DNA of 19,684 nt from an uncultured Rhodanobacter sp. (GTDB lineage Bacteria; Pseudomonadota; Gammaproteobacteria; Xanthomonadales; Rhodanobacteraceae), in NCBI GenBank assembly GCA_903827735.1, contig CAIKJM010000034.1, positions 1 through 19,684 on the forward strand. Direction: 5' to 3'. Below are positions 7,639 to 14,873 of the stretch, piece after piece. Both the position numbers and the translations under genes were made by a program. The notes beneath the pieces were generated by a model. It was given only the letters and a program-made list of their open reading frames with translations. It was not told the DNA's origin and did not search any database. Positions within the stretch are counted from its first letter, which is position 1; the number at the start of each line of letters is the position of its first letter.

Positions 7639-8016
7639 TCAAACGAGCGACGGTGGTCCTCGGGGAGCGGCGCTCAGGATCCGCGGAAGCGGACCGGCAG
7701 GAATGGCCTGATCGAACCGTATCTGCGCCGGAAGCAGCAGCGGCGGCAGCGCGAGGCTGACGTCACCCAGAGCCAGCGGACTGTGGCAAAAAAGGCTGCA
7801 GTAGCCGCACTTATCCAGCGGCGAGGTCGGTTCAGAAGGGCTGTTCGGGTGATGGTCACTGAGCCCGTGCGGCGTGCACCAGCTGCCCATGTCCATCGAC
7901 ATGGTATGGCTTGGCAGCATCTGCGAAATCACGGGCATGCCGATCGTGAGCCACATGGCGAACAAAGCCAGCCATGCCACCCACGTCTGCCGCCTTGTTT
8001 TTCGCAATCCCGCCAT
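7639..8016 (-). CDS. DUF2946 family small exported protein
   Basis: A 125-residue protein. A hydrophobic segment at 12-32 (WVAWLALFAMWLTIGMPVIS) serves as signal peptide or anchor. It is followed by a stretch rich in possible metal ligands: H37, M39, M41, M43, C47, H50, H55, H56, and the family hallmark K-C70-G-Y-C73-S-L-F-C77-H78. DUF2946 members are often found next to copper-receptor or copper-homeostasis genes, which fits the Met/His/Cys content; their biochemical function is not established. The C-terminus (81-125) is Pro/Leu-rich. Start: ATG at 8016, with a GGGATAGGG purine run just before it. The downstream CATCGC barrel and TlpA-like genes on the same strand make a plausible metal/thiol unit. 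Confidence 0.8.
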   Translation of the reverse strand: MAGLRKTRRQTWVAWLALFAMWLTIGMPVISQMLPSHTMSMDMGSWCTPHGLSDHHPNSPSEPTSPLDKCGYCSLFCHSPLALGDVSLALPPLLLPAQIRFDQAIPAGPLPRILSAAPRGPPSLV

Positions 8017-8124
8017 CCCTATCCCGTGCGCTAGTCAATCAAGCAGGTATAGGATCGCATATCTCTCTTACCGCCCGACTGCAGCGGGACGCGACATAGC
8101 GCCCCACGGCGCGGAACGGCTTGC

Positions 8125-8153
8125 CGGGCCGGACTCTCGTGGCCCGAGTTTTT
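8125..8153 (+). terminator. Terminator-like hairpin at the 3' end of the quinone oxidoreductase gene
   Basis: Arms CGGGCC (8125-8130) and GGCCCG (8141-8146) are followed on the plus strand by AGTTTTT. As an intrinsic terminator it would act on plus-strand transcripts, yet both neighbours are on the minus strand. It touches the stop codon of the oxidoreductase gene (8152-8154). On the minus strand it is a hairpin right after the stop without a U tract. Confidence 0.3.
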
Positions 8154-9159
8154 ACCAAGCCAGCATGATCTTGCCGATGTGAGAACTGCTCTCCATCAGC
8201 CGATGGGCTTTGGCAGCATCGGTGGCGGGAAAGACTTCATGGATAATTGGCTGCACCTTGCGCGATTCCAGCAGCGGCCAGACATGTTCGTGCAGGGCTT
8301 TGGCGATGGCGGCCTTGAACGCGACGGAGCGCATGCGCAGCGTTGACCCCGTCACGGTGAGGCGGCGGCGCATGATCACGCCCGCATCGATGGTGGCCTT
8401 GGCGCCCCCCAGCGTGGCGATGACCACCAGTCGGCCATCTTCGGCCAGCAGTTCGATTTCGCGCGGCAGATAGTCGCCAGCGACCATATCGAGAATCACG
8501 TCGACGCCCGCATTGTTGGTATGGCGTTTCACTTCTTCGACGAAATCCTGCTCGCGGTAGTTGATCGCGATGGCGCCCAGCTTTTCGCAGGCAGCGCATT
8601 TGTCGGCGCTGCCGGCGGTAGCGAAGACGCGGTAGCCGAAGGCGTGCGCGAGCTGGATGGCCGTGACGCCGATGCCGCTGGAGCCGCCTTGTACCAGCAG
8701 CGACTCGTCCTTGCCGCGGCTGCCCTGACCGAGCTTGCCGCGATCGAAGACGTTGCTCCAGACGGTGAAGAAATTCTCCGGCAGCGCCGCCGCCTCGACC
8801 ATCGAGAAGCCTTTCGGCACCGGCAGGCACTGCAGCAGCGGCGCCACCGCATACTCGGCATAACCGCCGCCGCCGATCAGCGCGCATACGGCGTCGCCGC
8901 GCTTCAGGCCGAACGGGTTGTCGCCGTCGAGATCACCCTCGACCAGTTCGCCCGCCACTTCCATCCCGGGAATATCGGACACGCCAGGCGGCGGCGGGTA
9001 ATGACCCTGGCGTTGAAACACGTCTGGCCGATTGACGCCAGACGCGGCGACTTTGATCAGCACCTCGCCCTTGCCGGGCTTGGGCACGTCGCGCGATCCC
9101 AGCTGGAGAACGTCCGGCTCACCCGGGTGCGTGATGTCGATGACTTGCATGGTAGACAT
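8152..9159 (-). CDS. NAD(P)H:quinone oxidoreductase, PIG3-type zinc-independent MDR
   Basis: A 335-residue cytosolic medium-chain dehydrogenase/reductase. Signature text matches the PIG3/TP53I3-like quinone oxidoreductases: SGVNRPDVFQRQGHYPPPPG (40-59), then DIPGMEVAGELVEGD. The Rossmann NADPH motif is QGGSSGIGVTAIQLA (157-171) followed by GYRVFATAGS. The zinc-ligand cysteines of alcohol dehydrogenases are absent, as expected. Such enzymes reduce quinones, using NADPH. Start: ATG at 9159, with GAGGA (9165-9169) 5 nt upstream. It begins 65 bp after the aldo/keto reductase stop on the same strand, so the two reductases probably share an operon. Confidence 0.92.
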   Translation of the reverse strand: MSTMQVIDITHPGEPDVLQLGSRDVPKPGKGEVLIKVAASGVNRPDVFQRQGHYPPPPGVSDIPGMEVAGELVEGDLDGDNPFGLKRGDAVCALIGGGGYAEYAVAPLLQCLPVPKGFSMVEAAALPENFFTVWSNVFDRGKLGQGSRGKDESLLVQGGSSGIGVTAIQLAHAFGYRVFATAGSADKCAACEKLGAIAINYREQDFVEEVKRHTNNAGVDVILDMVAGDYLPREIELLAEDGRLVVIATLGGAKATIDAGVIMRRRLTVTGSTLRMRSVAFKAAIAKALHEHVWPLLESRKVQPIIHEVFPATDAAKAHRLMESSSHIGKIMLAW

Positions 9160-9224
9160 GGGGTTCCTCTGACAACAAATGAATACAGCGGCGACGCCTT
9201 GCGTAGACCGCTGACGGACCCAGC

Positions 9225-10097
9225 TCAGGCCGAAGCTTTTTTACCGGCCTCGTCGAGCGACTTGAACTCCTCGTCCGACAGCTTGATGCCGACCGCCGCA
9301 ACGTTTTCTTCCAGATGCGACACCTTCGACGTGCCGGGAATCGGCAGCATGACCGGGCTACGCTGCAGCACCCAGGCCAGCGCGATCTGGCTGGGCGCGG
9401 CGTGATGTTTTTTGGCGATGGCGTCGAGCACCGAGCCTGGCTTCGCCAGATCACCTGCGGCCAGCGGGAACCACGGGATAAACCCGATGTTGTGCTTGGC
9501 ACAGTAGTCCAGCACCTTTTCGCTGGCGCGGTCGACCAGGTTGTACTTGTTCTGGACAGTGGCGACCTTGAAGTGTTTGCCCGCGGCTTCGATGTCGTCG
9601 ATCGACACCTCGCTGAGGCCGGCATGCGCGATGATGCCATCGTCGATCAGCGATTTGATCGCGGAAAACTGCTCGTCGCGCGGCACCTTGGGGTCGACGC
9701 GATGCAGCTGCCACAGATCGATGCGCTCTACGCCGAGATTACGCAAACTTTTGTGCGCCTGCTGGATCAGATATTCCGGGCGGCCCACAGGTATCCACTT
9801 GTCCGGCCCCGTGCGAGTGAGGCCGCCTTTGGTCGCGATGACCAGACCCTTGTACGGACGCAGCGCTTCGCGAATCAGCGGTTCCGAGACGTCCGGCCCG
9901 TACGAATCGGCGGTATCGATGAAATTGACGCCCAGTTCGGGCAGGCGTTTCAGCGTGCGCAGGCATTCGGCGCGATCGGCCGGATCGCCCCACACGCCCT
10001 TGCCGGTGATGCGCATGGCGCCATAGCCGAGGCGATGAACCGCGAGCTCGCCACCGATCTTGAATGAACCCGATTGCGATGCGTTGATAGTCGACAT
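9225..10097 (-). CDS. Aldo/keto reductase
   Basis: A 290-residue NADPH-dependent oxidoreductase with a TIM-barrel fold. The catalytic tetrad is visible: D61 (FIDTADSYG), Y66, K90 (IATKGG) and H132 (DLWQLHRVD). Late cofactor-binding text reads ALAWVLQRSPVMLPIPGTSK, as in AKR families that reduce aldehydes and ketones. The physiological substrate is not evident. Start: ATG at 10097, chosen because GAGGA (10105-10109) sits 7 nt upstream; a longer frame to 10157 has no such site. It is probably co-transcribed with the quinone oxidoreductase downstream. Confidence 0.93.
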   Translation of the reverse strand: MSTINASQSGSFKIGGELAVHRLGYGAMRITGKGVWGDPADRAECLRTLKRLPELGVNFIDTADSYGPDVSEPLIREALRPYKGLVIATKGGLTRTGPDKWIPVGRPEYLIQQAHKSLRNLGVERIDLWQLHRVDPKVPRDEQFSAIKSLIDDGIIAHAGLSEVSIDDIEAAGKHFKVATVQNKYNLVDRASEKVLDYCAKHNIGFIPWFPLAAGDLAKPGSVLDAIAKKHHAAPSQIALAWVLQRSPVMLPIPGTSKVSHLEENVAAVGIKLSDEEFKSLDEAGKKASA

Positions 10098-10193
10098 GGA
10101 AAAGTCCTCACACGGGGAGTGAAGCGATATGTATCTGCCAGCGGGCGTCGCAGGCACGACTGTCTATCTGTGGGCGTATCGACGTTCAACAAC

Positions 10194-10203
10194 CGTCATG
10201 ACG
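10194..10203. promoter_or_regulatory. 10-bp perfect palindrome upstream of the aldo/keto reductase
   Basis: CGTCATGACG reads identically on both strands and lies 97 bp before the aldo/keto reductase start, in the 144-bp spacer after the sorbosone-dehydrogenase-like gene. It is a possible operator half-site pair; a 10-bp palindrome in GC-rich DNA can also occur by chance. Confidence 0.2.
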
Positions 10204-10241
10204 ACGGCGGCACATGCGGTGGCGGGCCGCCCGGCTTTCCT

Positions 10242-11612
10242 TCAAGGAGATGCGGTAGCGTTTGCGGCCGTTTTGCCGGGCTCACCCGCAGCCGGCGTCA
10301 CGCGCCACACGATATTGCCCACGTCGTCGGCGACCAGCAGCGCGCCCTTGCCATCGGTGATCACACCAACCGGCCGGCCCTGCGCCTGACCCTTGGCGTT
10401 GAGGAAGCCGGTCAGTACGTCTTCGGGCGGCCCGGACGGTTTTCCGTTTTGAAAGGGCACAAAAACAACCTTGTAGCCGCTGCGCGGATTGCGGTTCCAC
10501 GAGCCGTGCTGGCCGATGAAGGCACCGTTGTCGTAATGCGTGGGCAACAGGTGCGCGGTGTAGAAGGTGAGACCCAGCGACGCCGTGTGCGGGCCCAGCG
10601 CGTAGTCGGGCACGATGGCTTTGGCGACGAGGGCGGGATTCTGCGGCTGCGCGCGCTTGTCCACGTGCTGGCCGTAATAGCTGAAGGGCCAGCCGTAGAA
10701 GCCGCCGTCCTTCACCGAGGTCATGTAATCGGGGACCAGATCGCTGCCGATCTCATCGCGCTCGTTGACGGCGGTCCATAGCGCGCCGCTTTGGGGCTGC
10801 CACGCCATCCCGTTCGGGTTGCGCAGGCCGGTGGCAAAAACGCGCGAGGTGCCGCTGGCGATATCGAATTCGAGAATGCGCGCGCGATCGTGCTCTACCG
10901 CCAGGCCGTTTTCGCCCGCGTTGCTGTTGGAACCGACGGTGATATACAGCTTCGTCCCGTCAGGGCTGGCGATGACGTTCTTGGTCCAGTGATGATTGAT
11001 CGTGCCGGCGGGCAGGTCCATGACCTTGGTCGGCGCGGCCGTGATGGCCGTTTCGCCCGGCACATAGGGAAAGCTCAGCAGCGCATTGCTGTCGGCGATG
11101 TACAGCGTGTGGCCGACCAGCGCCATGCCGAACGGCGAGCTGAGGTTTTTCAAAAATACTGTTTGCGTATCCGCGACGCCGATGCCCTGCGTATCGCGCA
11201 GCAGGGTGATGCGGTTGGCGCTGGGCACACCGGCGCCCGCGCCGGCCATCACCTTTTTCGCCACCCAGCCCTTGATGCCGCGGCTGTCGTCAGGTTTGGG
11301 TGGTGCGTTGGTTTCGGCGACCAGCACATCGCCGTTGGGCAAGGTGTAAAGCCAGCGCGGATGATCCAGGCCCTTGGCGAATGCATTCACCGACAGACCC
11401 GGTGCCGCCACAGGCGCCGCACCTTCGGGCCAGCCTACCGCTTTGGCGGTTTTTATCGTGGGAAACAGGGTTTTGTTCGGCGCAGGCAGTTCGGGATGGG
11501 CGCCGGTACCGTCGCGCACAGGCAGCGTAGCGGTGTCGCCGCAGCCGGCCAGCGCAAGCGCCATCGATAGGAAGATGGCTGACGAAATCGCGCTTCGAAA
11601 GAAAACACGCAT
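10242..11612 (-). CDS. PQQ-dependent sugar/sorbosone dehydrogenase-like lipoprotein
   Basis: A 456-residue exported lipoprotein. The signal peptide ends in the lipobox L21-A22-G23-C24, so the mature protein starts with a lipidated cysteine. The rest is a six-bladed beta-propeller of the soluble glucose/sorbosone dehydrogenase type: FAKGLDHPRWLYTLPNGDVL, then ASPDGTKLYITVGSNSNAGE, HDRARILEFDI, FATGLRNPNGMAW, LWTAVNERDEIGSDLVPDYM and VKDGGFYGWPFSYYGQHV. In the family these loops hold PQQ and calcium and oxidise aldoses or sorbosone to acids; no PQQ synthesis genes are in view. Start: ATG at 11612, with GGAG (11620-11623) 7 nt upstream. It heads the eight-gene minus-strand block. The actual sugar is unknown. 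Confidence 0.88.
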   Translation of the reverse strand: MRVFFRSAISSAIFLSMALALAGCGDTATLPVRDGTGAHPELPAPNKTLFPTIKTAKAVGWPEGAAPVAAPGLSVNAFAKGLDHPRWLYTLPNGDVLVAETNAPPKPDDSRGIKGWVAKKVMAGAGAGVPSANRITLLRDTQGIGVADTQTVFLKNLSSPFGMALVGHTLYIADSNALLSFPYVPGETAITAAPTKVMDLPAGTINHHWTKNVIASPDGTKLYITVGSNSNAGENGLAVEHDRARILEFDIASGTSRVFATGLRNPNGMAWQPQSGALWTAVNERDEIGSDLVPDYMTSVKDGGFYGWPFSYYGQHVDKRAQPQNPALVAKAIVPDYALGPHTASLGLTFYTAHLLPTHYDNGAFIGQHGSWNRNPRSGYKVVFVPFQNGKPSGPPEDVLTGFLNAKGQAQGRPVGVITDGKGALLVADDVGNIVWRVTPAAGEPGKTAANATASP

Positions 11613-11784
11613 GACCTTACTCCGGTATGTGAGCCGCTAGTGCATACCTTTACCGGGGAACGCTGTGTGAAAACTTAGCGCGTCATGGACGCACGCATCA
11701 CGCGCGACGTGGAGAAATGCCGTCTGCAGCGTGCCGATAAGAGGCGCCTGATACTGCATTCTATAGTCCACTTTGGAGCACCTC

Positions 11785-12108
11785 ATGGCTGATCAGAAAA
11801 AACTGTTTCTTACCGAACTTCGTCTCTGCGGTGAGTTCAATCACTGGCGCGTCGACGCGCGCTACACCGGCGCAGTAGAGCAAGAAGAGGGCGGTGACGA
11901 CTCCGCCAATCAGCAGGGCGACGGAGAGAAAAAGAAGTCGTCCCAGCCAGAGGAAATTCAGCTGTCGATTCTGGTGCCGGCAGGCGATCGCTCCGTGGTC
12001 GATCTACAGATCGACGCGATGGATCGCGCCATCGCCTTTCTGCAAACCACGGTAAATGCGGCACGCCAGGAGCAGCTCAACCGATCGGATGTCGCCGTTC
12101 GCGAATAA
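11785..12108 (+). CDS. Small protein of unknown function with acidic linker
   Basis: A 107-residue protein I do not recognise. Residues 5-30 (KKLFLTELRLCGEFNHWRVD...) look like two beta strands. Residues 31-57 are a charged, disordered linker rich in E, D, G, Q and K. Residues 58-95 (EIQLSILVPAGDRSVVDLQI, then DAMDRAIAFLQTTVNAARQE) suggest a strand pair and an amphipathic helix. There is no signal peptide or membrane segment. Start: ATG at 11785, supported by GGAG (11775-11778) with 6-nt spacing; an in-frame TTG at 11773 is unlikely. It is a monocistron or the first gene before the YlmA-like ATPase, with strong hairpins between them. The coding character (charged helix, good ribosome site, no competing gene) supports a real gene. 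Confidence 0.75.
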   Translation: MADQKKLFLTELRLCGEFNHWRVDARYTGAVEQEEGGDDSANQQGDGEKKKSSQPEEIQLSILVPAGDRSVVDLQIDAMDRAIAFLQTTVNAARQEQLNRSDVAVRE

Positions 12109-12134
12109 TTCGGCAAGCCAACGCCGCAGTATCA

Positions 12135-12170
12135 GCCCGCAACGTATTGCCGCGCGTACGCTTTGCGGGC
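12135..12170 (+). promoter_or_regulatory. First stem-loop between the small gene and the ABC ATPase
   Basis: Arms GCCCGCAA (12135-12142) and TTGCGGGC (12163-12170) pair perfectly. Inside, CGTA (12143-12146) and TACG (12157-12160) extend the stem with a 2-nt bulge. It lies 26 nt after the stop of the small gene. It lacks a following U tract, so it may protect or separate the two messages instead of terminating by itself. Confidence 0.5.
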
Positions 12171-12176
12171 ATGGTT

Positions 12177-12195
12177 GATCGCCTTACAGGTGATC
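12177..12195 (+). promoter_or_regulatory. Second stem-loop, directly before the ABC ATPase start
   Basis: GATCGCC (12177-12183) and GGTGATC (12189-12195) form a 7-bp stem with one G-U pair and a 5-nt loop TTACA. It ends 13 nt before the TTG start codon, so it sits beside the ribosome binding region and could affect initiation. Confidence 0.4.
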
Positions 12196-12208
12196 AGCGG
12201 ATCCATCC

Positions 12209-13012
12209 TTGAACGGTAACGAAAACCTGCTGGCGATCGATCGCGCCAGCGTGATGCAGGGCAATCGGCTTGTGCTCAATCGCCTGAGCCTGAGCATTGC
12301 CGACGGGCAGCACACGGCGATTCTCGGCCCTAACGGATCGGGCAAGTCCACGCTGGTGAAGGTGATTGCGCGCCAGCTCTATCCGCTGGCGCAGCGCGAT
12401 GGCAGCGGCACGGTGTGTATCTTCGGCAGCGACCGCTGGAATGTGGCCGAGCTGCGCAGCCTGCTCGGCATCGTTTCGCCGGCGGTGCAGCTGGATTACA
12501 CCAGCGACACGCCAGTGGAGGTGTTCGATGCGGTGGTGTCCGGTTTCTTTGCGGCGCGCGGCGTCAGCTTTCATCATCAGGTAACCGACGACATGCGCAG
12601 CCGCTCGGCAGAGGCGCTGTCGCAAGCAGGCGCCGCGGATCTGACCGGTCGCGACATGGCCAGCCTGTCTACCGGCGAGGCTCGACGCGTGCTGATTGCC
12701 CGCGCGCTCGTCCATCAACCGCGTGCGCTGCTGTTGGACGAGCCGTGTACTGGTTTGGATATGGCCAGCCGCCGACGCTTTCTCGAAAGCCTGCGCGAGC
12801 TGGCGCGCGCCGGTACGACGTTGCTGCTGGTCACGCATCACGTCGAGGAAATTCTGCCGGAAATCGACCATGTCGTACTGCTGCGCGACGGGCGGGTTTT
12901 TCGAGAGGGTTCGAAGGCTGAGACACTGACTGATAGGGCGCTGTCCGATACGTTCGGCATGCCGGTGCGGGTGACGCGGCACGGCGATTACTACGCCGCT
13001 GCGCTGGACTGA
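12209..13012 (+). CDS. Stand-alone ABC ATPase (YlmA/ModF-like, COG1119 type)
   Basis: A 267-residue ABC nucleotide-binding protein. Walker A is G40-PNGSGKS-T48, the signature LSTGE is at 153-157 (note T instead of the usual G), Walker B is ALLLDE at 173-178, and the H-loop histidine is H210 in LLVTHHVEEI. The insert with FGSDRWNVAELRSLLGIVSPAVQ and VFDAVVSGFFAARG resembles the YlmA/ModF group. No permease or binding-protein gene lies next to it, so it either works with a distant partner or has a non-transport role. Start: TTG at 12209, the only in-frame start that gives the usual N-terminal strand; the upstream ribosome site is weak. Two hairpins precede it. It is convergent with the SDR gene (30-bp gap). 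Confidence 0.87.
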   Translation: MNGNENLLAIDRASVMQGNRLVLNRLSLSIADGQHTAILGPNGSGKSTLVKVIARQLYPLAQRDGSGTVCIFGSDRWNVAELRSLLGIVSPAVQLDYTSDTPVEVFDAVVSGFFAARGVSFHHQVTDDMRSRSAEALSQAGAADLTGRDMASLSTGEARRVLIARALVHQPRALLLDEPCTGLDMASRRRFLESLRELARAGTTLLLVTHHVEEILPEIDHVVLLRDGRVFREGSKAETLTDRALSDTFGMPVRVTRHGDYYAAALD

Positions 13013-13042
13013 ATCGAGGTCCGTATCGGACGCTATGCGGGC

Positions 13043-14623
13043 TTACCAATCCGTTGGCTTATAGTCCTTTAGAAATTGTCCCCACACATGTTCACCGGTG
13101 CGTATGCCGTGGATAATCGGATCGACGATGCGCGCCGCGCCGTCGATGATGTCCAGCGGCGGATGAAAGCGTTCCTCGATGACTTTCTTCGCCGCCAGCC
13201 CAGCCGGATCTTCGTCGGTGACCCAGCCGGTGTCCACCGCGTTCATCCACAGTCCGTCCTTCGCGTAATCGGGCGCGGAGGTGAGCGTCATCATGTTGAG
13301 CGCGGCCTTGGCCATATTTGTGTGCGGGTGGCGGGTGGTCTTGAAGCTGCGGTAGAACTGGCCTTCCATCGCAGAGACGTTGACGATGTGCTTGTCCCGT
13401 TCCGGCGTGCGCAGCATCAGCGGCTTCAGACGCGCGTTGATGATGAAGGGGGCGATCGCGTTGACCAGTTGCACCTCAAGCAATTCCACCGACGGCACTT
13501 CCGCCATCAACAGCCGCCAGGAGTTGCGCTCGCGCAGATCGATCTGCTGCAAGTCCTGATCGAGCCTGCCTTCGGGAAACAGGTGCTGCTGGGCCAGCAG
13601 CTCTTCGGGCAGCAGCGGCAGCTGGGAGAGTTCGGCCGCGCGGGTGAGTCCAGCGACCCGGGATGCGCTGCTCGCTGTCGCGATTTCACCCGGATTCGCC
13701 TCAGGCAACAAATGGGCGCCGCGCAGCCCTTCGTAGCTGCCGACCAGCCGGCGCACGTGCGCCGGCAGATCGTGCAGTGCGGCCGTTTCGCCGTCCATCA
13801 TGTGGGCGTAGAAATCGGGCGGACGTCGTACTGTCTGGCAGGCGTTGTTGATGATGAAATCCAGACGCGGTCGCGTCGTCAGCAGCTCGTGACAGAACGC
13901 CTCGACGCTGGGCGTATGGCGCAGATCGAGGCCGTAAATCTGCAGCCGGTCACTCCACTGCGCGAAGTCGGGCTCTTCGGCGTAGCGCGCCGCGGAGTCG
14001 CGCGGAAAGCGCGTGGTAACAATCAGCTCGGCGCCGGCACGCAGCAGCTTCAATCCGGCTTGATAGCCGATCTTGACTCGGCCGCCCGTAAGCAGCGCCA
14101 CGCGCCGGCTGAGGTCGGCCAGCTCAGTGCGCTTGGCGTAGTTGAACGCCGCGCATTCCGGGCACAACTGGTCGTAGAAAAAGTGAATGGTCAAATATTT
14201 TTTCTTGCAGACGTAGCAGTGCTGCGGTTCGATTGCCTCGCGCGGCTTCGCCGCATCCGCATCGGGTGGCACGTCATGCGCTTCGAAGCCTTCCGGCGCA
14301 AACGCGCTGGGCGCGCTAAACACCGGCTTGCGTCGCAGGGCGCGAATGCCGGTCTGGTTGAGCACGTCATCATCGGCGCGGATCTTCGACGCGTAACTCG
14401 CCTTTTGCCTGGCCTTAAGCTTGATCCGGCGTACTGCCGGATCGGGGTGGTATACGTTGGCTACCGCCTGCTGCAGTCGGCCGCGCTCCTGCGCCGGCAG
14501 CGCCGCCAGCAGCAGCGGATCGGCGGCCAGCGATTCGAGCAGGGCGGTAGCTTCGCGCAAGCGATCGAGCAAGGCCTTATCCGTCTCGTCGGAAGCAGGC
14601 GGGTTTGGCGGGAGACTGGTCAA
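13043..14623 (-). CDS. Large SDR-fold oxidoreductase with N-terminal zinc-ribbon-like segment
   Basis: A 526-residue cytosolic protein, about twice the usual SDR length. Residues 1-130 are helical and charged. C136-Y-V-C139 and C154-P-E-C157 form a probable zinc ribbon. The Rossmann part starts at VALLTGGRVKIGYQAGLKLL (176-195), a variant of TGxxxGxG, and continues with DLR (234-ish) and IINNACQT (257-264, the NNAG motif with Cys for Gly). S417 in HIVNVSAMEG fits the catalytic serine. The segment aligned to YxxxKAAL reads T435-N-M-A-K439-A-A-L, so tyrosine is replaced by threonine; Y424-R-S-F-K428 is a nearby YxxxK. A long insert lies at ~265-375. Start: TTG at 14623, preceded by an in-frame stop, with GGA 8 nt upstream. 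The substrate is unknown. It is divergent from ndh. Confidence 0.82.
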   Translation of the reverse strand: MTSLPPNPPASDETDKALLDRLREATALLESLAADPLLLAALPAQERGRLQQAVANVYHPDPAVRRIKLKARQKASYASKIRADDDVLNQTGIRALRRKPVFSAPSAFAPEGFEAHDVPPDADAAKPREAIEPQHCYVCKKKYLTIHFFYDQLCPECAAFNYAKRTELADLSRRVALLTGGRVKIGYQAGLKLLRAGAELIVTTRFPRDSAARYAEEPDFAQWSDRLQIYGLDLRHTPSVEAFCHELLTTRPRLDFIINNACQTVRRPPDFYAHMMDGETAALHDLPAHVRRLVGSYEGLRGAHLLPEANPGEIATASSASRVAGLTRAAELSQLPLLPEELLAQQHLFPEGRLDQDLQQIDLRERNSWRLLMAEVPSVELLEVQLVNAIAPFIINARLKPLMLRTPERDKHIVNVSAMEGQFYRSFKTTRHPHTNMAKAALNMMTLTSAPDYAKDGLWMNAVDTGWVTDEDPAGLAAKKVIEERFHPPLDIIDGAARIVDPIIHGIRTGEHVWGQFLKDYKPTDW

Positions 14624-14873
14624 GACGTTTTCCGTATTCGTGAGAAGCGAAAGTCATGCCGAACAGCGATGCATGGGTCGACGCCTTGCTGCGGCAGCCG
14701 ACTATTTTGCCTGCATTCTCAAGCCAGCGCCCGTGCCCCACATCATGTCCATGCGAGGTGCTGCAGCGGCATCGGTAAACGAGCCGCATACGTCAGCTCT
14801 GGTAAAACGGCGTGTGAAACACGAATACCGGCTCGCGTGGCTTCACGTGGAGCTTCACCAACGCGAGGTCGCC

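Noticed and set aside
13019..13031. Small GTCCG/CGGAC hairpin between the convergent ABC ATPase and SDR genes, as a bidirectional terminator
   Set aside because: The stem is only 5 bp with no U tract on either side, so it is too weak to call.
14421..14873. Longer N-terminus for NDH-2
   Set aside because: The extension overlaps the SDR gene, has no flavoprotein features, and the ATG at 14874 has a good ribosome site directly before the FAD motif.
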